Origin: Candidatus Sulfopaludibacter sp. SbA3
GTDB taxonomy: Bacteria; Pseudomonadota; Alphaproteobacteria; Caulobacterales; Hyphomonadaceae
Direction of reading: 5' to 3'
DNA: 37,480 nucleotides
Assembly (NCBI GenBank): GCA_945888325.1
Contig: CAMDAC010000028.1
Coordinates: 1-37,480 of the forward strand
In this document: positions 34,252 through 37,480 of the stretch, in pieces
Position numbering within the stretch: the first letter of the stretch is position 1
How the letters are laid out: each line of letters opens with the position of its first letter
The notes under the pieces: model-generated
The model's input: the letters and a program-made list of their open reading frames with translations, nothing else
The model's database searches: none
Told to the model about the DNA's origin: nothing
Program-made: the position numbers and the translations under genes

Positions 34252-35253
34252 TCATGCATTGGCTGGCTTGGCAATGAAGGGCGCGCAGGCGGTTTTGAGC
34301 ACTCCGATTGCCGTCGCCGAACCGAGCCCGCCGCCGGTCTGGAACTGCAACTGGAGAAGCGGTGCCAGCCCGATCCGTTCGAGCGCCGCTTCGTGTGCCG
34401 GGCGCTGCGTGATGTGCGAGGCGAGGCAATGGCTGACCGCCACATTCGAGACGGCGTGCACCACGCCGGCCGCAATGGTCGTCGCGAAGCCGTCGAGCAC
34501 GACCGGAATGTTTTGCTGCCGCGCCGCGATGATCGCCCCGACGCAGGCCGCCAGTTCCCGGCCGCCTAGGCAACGCAGCGCTTCCAGCGGGTCCGACAGG
34601 TGCCCCCGGTGCAGCCGCAGCGCTTCGCTCACCAGGGTGCTGCGCTTTTCGGACAGACTGGCCGGCGTCTGGGCGCTCGGGCGCACCCAATAGTCCGGGG
34701 AGCCGCCATACAGCGCGCAGGCCACGGCCGCTGCTGCGGTGCCCACGCCGGCGCCGGACACGGCAATCGCCAGCAGGTCCGGCTTGTCTTCAACGGCTTC
34801 AAATCCGTAGGCGATGGTCGCGGCGCATTCGCGCTCGGTCATCGCCGCTTCCTTCGCGATACTGGGCGTCGGCCGGTCAAGCGCCAGCTCGAACACGCGC
34901 ACGGTCGCTCCGGCCTGCGTTGCGATGGCCGACAGCGGCGCGCGCCCCTGCGCCAAAGCATCGATATGCGCCCGGGTGTCGGAGTTGCTGGAGAGCGATA
35001 CGCCCTGCTCCACAATCCCGTGCGAGCCCGCAAAGATCGCCAGTGTCGGCTTCTCGATCCGCGGCGGGAACCGGCGCTGCCAGCGGGCCAGCCACTCGGC
35101 AGCCTCGCCGAGGCGGCCAAAGTCGCCCTCCCGGCCCATGCCCATGAGCGCCTCGCGCACCCTTTTGCCGGAGGCCAAATCGGCCTCTACCGGCTTCAGA
35201 ATCAGGTCGCGAACATCCGAAAGAGGGGATTTCTGGGCCGCAGGATCGCTCAA
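34252..35253 (-). CDS. CobT-like phosphoribosyltransferase homologue lacking catalytic residues
   Basis: CobT activates the lower-ligand base of cobalamin using nicotinate mononucleotide. The 333-residue product aligns along its length: GRLGEAAEWLARWQ, LAIFAGSHGI, DPLEALRCLGGRELAACVGA and IPVVLDGFATTIAA are recognisable. Key residues are changed: the PGSLG loop reads REGDFG, the G-E-M-G-I-G-N-T motif (Salmonella Glu174) reads SGAGVGTA (166-173), and the RLGEGTGA motif (Glu317) reads QTGGGLGSA (305-313). It is therefore a divergent homologue that may be inactive or have another substrate. It diverges from the DUF1289 gene, a neighbourhood known for genuine cobT. Confidence 0.85.
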   Translation of the reverse strand: MSDPAAQKSPLSDVRDLILKPVEADLASGKRVREALMGMGREGDFGRLGEAAEWLARWQRRFPPRIEKPTLAIFAGSHGIVEQGVSLSSNSDTRAHIDALAQGRAPLSAIATQAGATVRVFELALDRPTPSIAKEAAMTERECAATIAYGFEAVEDKPDLLAIAVSGAGVGTAAAAVACALYGGSPDYWVRPSAQTPASLSEKRSTLVSEALRLHRGHLSDPLEALRCLGGRELAACVGAIIAARQQNIPVVLDGFATTIAAGVVHAVSNVAVSHCLASHITQRPAHEAALERIGLAPLLQLQFQTGGGLGSATAIGVLKTACAPFIAKPANA

Positions 35254-35372
35254 GACTGGTCACTCCGTGCGCAAATCATCTGCGCGGCATTTAAGGTATC
35301 AAAGATTTCAGGGCCTGTCCGGCAAGGATTTATTACGCGATCTGTGCAAGACTTGAAGGAGTCCACCAATCG

Positions 35373-35582
35373 GTGTTTGCTATAGACATGCCCACCCCTC
35401 CGATAAAGAGCCCTTGTATCAAGGTTTGCGCCGTTGACGGCCAGACGGGGTATTGCCTCGGCTGTGGCCGCACGCTGCCGGAAATCGGCCGCTGGGTTCA
35501 AATGGGGCCGGAAGGCCGCGACGCAGTAATTGCCACCCTCCCCGCCCGGATAACCCAGCTTGAACTGATGGGAAAACGCTGA
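35373..35582 (+). CDS. DUF1289 domain-containing protein
   Basis: This small protein (69 residues) has the family's cysteine pattern: SPCIKVCAVDGQTGYCLGCGRT, followed by EIGRWVQMGPEGRDAV. Four cysteines suggest metal binding; function is unknown. The GTG at 35373 is used because GAAGGAG lies 11 bases upstream. The ATG at 35388 (MPTPPIKSPC) has no nearby ribosome-binding site but would still include all the conserved part. It is followed three bases later by the retropepsin-like protease, a pairing common near cobT in alphaproteobacteria. Confidence 0.88.
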   Translation: MFAIDMPTPPIKSPCIKVCAVDGQTGYCLGCGRTLPEIGRWVQMGPEGRDAVIATLPARITQLELMGKR

Positions 35583-35585
35583 CGC

Positions 35586-36110
35586 ATGGCCCTGCGCAAC
35601 CTGTTCTTCGTGATGTTCACGGCTGTCTTCATTGCGATGGTGATCGCGTTCGGTGTGGCCCCCCGCCTCAAGGAGCAGGCCGCCGCGCCTGCGCCCGTGA
35701 CCGTGGCGGTCGCCACGCCTGAGCCCGCCCCCTCGACCGGTTCGCGCGCGGCCTTCATCGACCGCGAGGATGATGGTCATTTCTGGACCCGGGCCGATGT
35801 CAGCGGCACGCAGGTGAAGTTCATGGTCGACACCGGCGCGAGCATCGTCGCGCTGACCTATTTCGATGCCCAGCGCCTGGGCCTGAAACCGGAAGAGCTC
35901 GACTTCGATTCCGAAATCCGCACCGCCGGCGGCATCACCTATGGCGCGCCGGTCATGCTGGAGAGCATCCGCATCGGAAAGGTCGAGATCGAAAACGTCA
36001 ACGCCGTCATCCTGCGCACGGAACTCGAACAGTCCCTGCTCGGCATGACTTTTCTCGGCGAACTGAATTCCTACGAAGTCCGCCAGGGGCAGATGATCAT
36101 ACGCCAGTGA
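35586..36110 (+). CDS. TIGR02281-type clan AA aspartic protease
   Basis: The 174-residue product has one N-terminal membrane span (LFFVMFTAVFIAMVIAFGVA), a linker and a single-domain retropepsin-like fold. The catalytic motif FMVDTGASIVAL is at about residue 80, and a conserved LLGMTFLGELNSYEV lies near the end. Such proteins act as dimers, probably facing the periplasm. Substrate unknown. It follows the DUF1289 gene directly and overlaps the end of the convergent pyruvate kinase gene by 14 bases. Confidence 0.9.
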   Translation: MALRNLFFVMFTAVFIAMVIAFGVAPRLKEQAAAPAPVTVAVATPEPAPSTGSRAAFIDREDDGHFWTRADVSGTQVKFMVDTGASIVALTYFDAQRLGLKPEELDFDSEIRTAGGITYGAPVMLESIRIGKVEIENVNAVILRTELEQSLLGMTFLGELNSYEVRQGQMIIRQ

Positions 36111-37480
36111 TCGGCTTGCCATCGAGGCCCTTGCCGACCCCGATCTCCCAGGCGAAGCGCGCATCGTCGCCCGCCCAGCGCGCGTAAGCGACGCGGCCTT
36201 CCAGGCCAGACGCTTTCATCAGCGCACGGTACCAGTTCTCGACACCGGCATCGAGCTTGCGCGGATGCACGCCCCATAACAGGCAGGCCTGGCGGACGCG
36301 GTCCTCGTCGATCGAGCCATAGAGGATCGGCGTTTTGCCGCGCACCCGGGAGAACCGGGCCAGCCGCTCGAACGCGCCGGTGCGCAGCGCCAGCGCCGTT
36401 GCGCCTTCGGCCTCCGCCATCGCCAGCGACGTCTGCGCAACCACATCGATCGCCGTGCGCGCAGGCTCGTCGCCGTCGAACTGCAGCATGGACCGGCGAT
36501 AGTCTTCGGCATTCTCGGTTGCCCGGATGATGCGTGACATGATCGCCACCGCCGTCGCCGGATGACGCCCCACGGCCGTCTCAGCCGACAGCATCACCGC
36601 GTCCGCACCCTGGTAGATCGCCGTCGCCACGTCCGAAGCTTCAGCTCTTGTCGGCGCCGAATTCTCGATCATCGATTCCAGCATCTGCGTCGCGACGATC
36701 ACCGGCCGCCCTGCTGCCCGCGCGGCCCGGATGATGCGCCGCTGGATCACCGGCACTTCTTCCGGCGGATATTCCACGCCGAGATCGCCGCGCGCCACCA
36801 TCACGCCGTCCGAGGCATGGATTATCTCACGCAGCTCGCCCAGCGCCGCGGGCTTCTCCAGCTTCGCGATCAGCGGAGCCCGGCCATTGATGATCGCCTT
36901 TGTCATCGCGATGTCGGACACCGACTGCACGAAAGACAGCGCCACAAGATCGACCCCGATCGACAATGCAAACTCGAGATCCGCCTTGTCCTTGTCGGTC
37001 AGCGCTTTCACCGGCAACGCCTTGCCGCGCACGGTGAAGCCCTTCTTGTCGGAAATCTTGCCCGGCACATCCGCCCGCACGCGCAGCGCCTTGCCGGCGG
37101 CGGTCACCGTGAAGATCAGCTTGCCGTCATCGACAAGGATCGTGTCACCGACTTCCAGCTGGTCGAGGATAGCCTTGTGCGGCACCGGGATCGTCTCGGA
37201 GGCGTCCGTGCTCTCGGCCGCGACGAGGGGGTACTCGCCCTTCCACGACACTTTCATCTCGCCGCCCGGAAAGCTCCCGACACGCACTTTCGGACCCTGC
37301 AGGTCCGCCAGCGCGGCCAGCGGCCGGCCGACCAGCGCCTCCACCTTGCGAACGATCTCCAGCGTCGCGCGGTGATCCTCGTGGCTGCCATGCGAGAAGT
37401 TCAGCCGGAACACATCGGCGCCCGCCTCCGCCAGCGCGCGGATTTCCTTCAGCGTCCGGCTCCGCGGGCCGAGGGTCGCA
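36097..37480 (-). CDS. pyk: Pyruvate kinase (5' end outside the window)
   Basis: Pyruvate kinase converts phosphoenolpyruvate and ADP to pyruvate and ATP. The visible part (about 460 codons) begins within the N-terminal TIM barrel: reading to the window edge gives ATLGPRSRTLKEI, then AGADVFRLNFSHGS. It continues with DLQGPKVRVG, MVARGDLGVEYPPEEVPVIQ, and ATQMLESMI followed by TRAEASDVATAIYQGADAVMLSAETAVG, and ends in the C-terminal allosteric domain. The start codon lies beyond 37480. It converges on the aspartic protease gene. Confidence 0.97.
   Translation of the reverse strand, partial: ATLGPRSRTLKEIRALAEAGADVFRLNFSHGSHEDHRATLEIVRKVEALVGRPLAALADLQGPKVRVGSFPGGEMKVSWKGEYPLVAAESTDASETIPVPHKAILDQLEVGDTILVDDGKLIFTVTAAGKALRVRADVPGKISDKKGFTVRGKALPVKALTDKDKADLEFALSIGVDLVALSFVQSVSDIAMTKAIINGRAPLIAKLEKPAALGELREIIHASDGVMVARGDLGVEYPPEEVPVIQRRIIRAARAAGRPVIVATQMLESMIENSAPTRAEASDVATAIYQGADAVMLSAETAVGRHPATAVAIMSRIIRATENAEDYRRSMLQFDGDEPARTAIDVVAQTSLAMAEAEGATALALRTGAFERLARFSRVRGKTPILYGSIDEDRVRQACLLWGVHPRKLDAGVENWYRALMKASGLEGRVAYARWAGDDARFAWEIGVGKGLDGKPITGV

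Overview
This is a high-GC window with dense, short-gapped operons. It suggests an alphaproteobacterium, most likely in the Caulobacterales/Hyphomonadaceae area. That placement is inferred from protein flavour: the glyA-nrdR-rib-nusB cluster, a MucR/Ros regulator, 5-aminolevulinate synthase (C4 haem route), a Hpt protein beside NAD kinase, DUF2336, Coq4, and DUF1289 plus a TIGR02281-type protease beside a cobT homologue. No database search was run. Almost all of the sequence is chromosomal housekeeping. No insertion sequence, integrase, phage gene or CRISPR array was recognised.

Layout. 1-383: no convincing gene. 384-5586 (minus): a seven-gene operon glyA-nrdR-ribD(reductase only)-ribE-ribBX-ribH-nusB. 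5587-5801: divergent control region. 5802-6284 (plus): mucR-like regulator, overlapping tail to tail with hemA (6214-7431, minus), which follows a class II aldolase-family gene (7532-8323, minus). 8467-9857 (plus): NAD kinase and a Hpt protein. 9858-14119: NUDIX hydrolase (minus), degenerate EAL-like protein (plus), DUF2336 protein (minus) and trigger factor (minus, with a clear terminator). 14336-14420: tRNA-Leu(UAG). 14429-15934 (minus): a HAD phosphatase and a polytopic membrane protein that look like two halves of one gene. 16249-17289 (plus): a CrtC/AttH-like conserved protein. 17294-20082 (minus): operon coq4, histidine phosphatase, nnr. 20323-22134 (plus): glnB-glnA with a textbook terminator, then a metallophosphoesterase. 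23191-25203 (minus): clpP and clpX. 25315-27302 (minus): two paralogous alpha/beta hydrolases. 27511-31710 (plus): M28 peptidase, rlmJ-like gene, a small ORF and a glycosyltransferase. 31764-34136 (minus): a paired acyl-CoA dehydrogenase operon. 34252-35253 (minus): a divergent CobT-like protein. 35373-36110 (plus): DUF1289 protein and retropepsin-like protease. 36097-37480 (minus): pyruvate kinase, cut by the window edge.

How the genes work together. The first operon links one-carbon metabolism, ribonucleotide-reductase control and riboflavin synthesis. By sequence, two riboflavin activities (the deaminase half of RibD and GTP cyclohydrolase II) are missing or degenerate here and must come from elsewhere. 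glnB-glnA is the core ammonium-assimilation pair and clpP-clpX is the ATP-dependent protease. The acyl-CoA dehydrogenase pair suggests oxidation of a side-chain or dicarboxylyl-CoA substrate.

No wholly new multi-gene system was seen. The most interesting signals are a fossil copy of the nnr 3' end upstream of the HAD gene, an in-frame stop splitting the HAD/membrane-protein gene, a CobT homologue lacking both catalytic glutamates, a MucR protein whose zinc-finger histidines are replaced, and a two-fold repeated GATACT array in front of that regulator.
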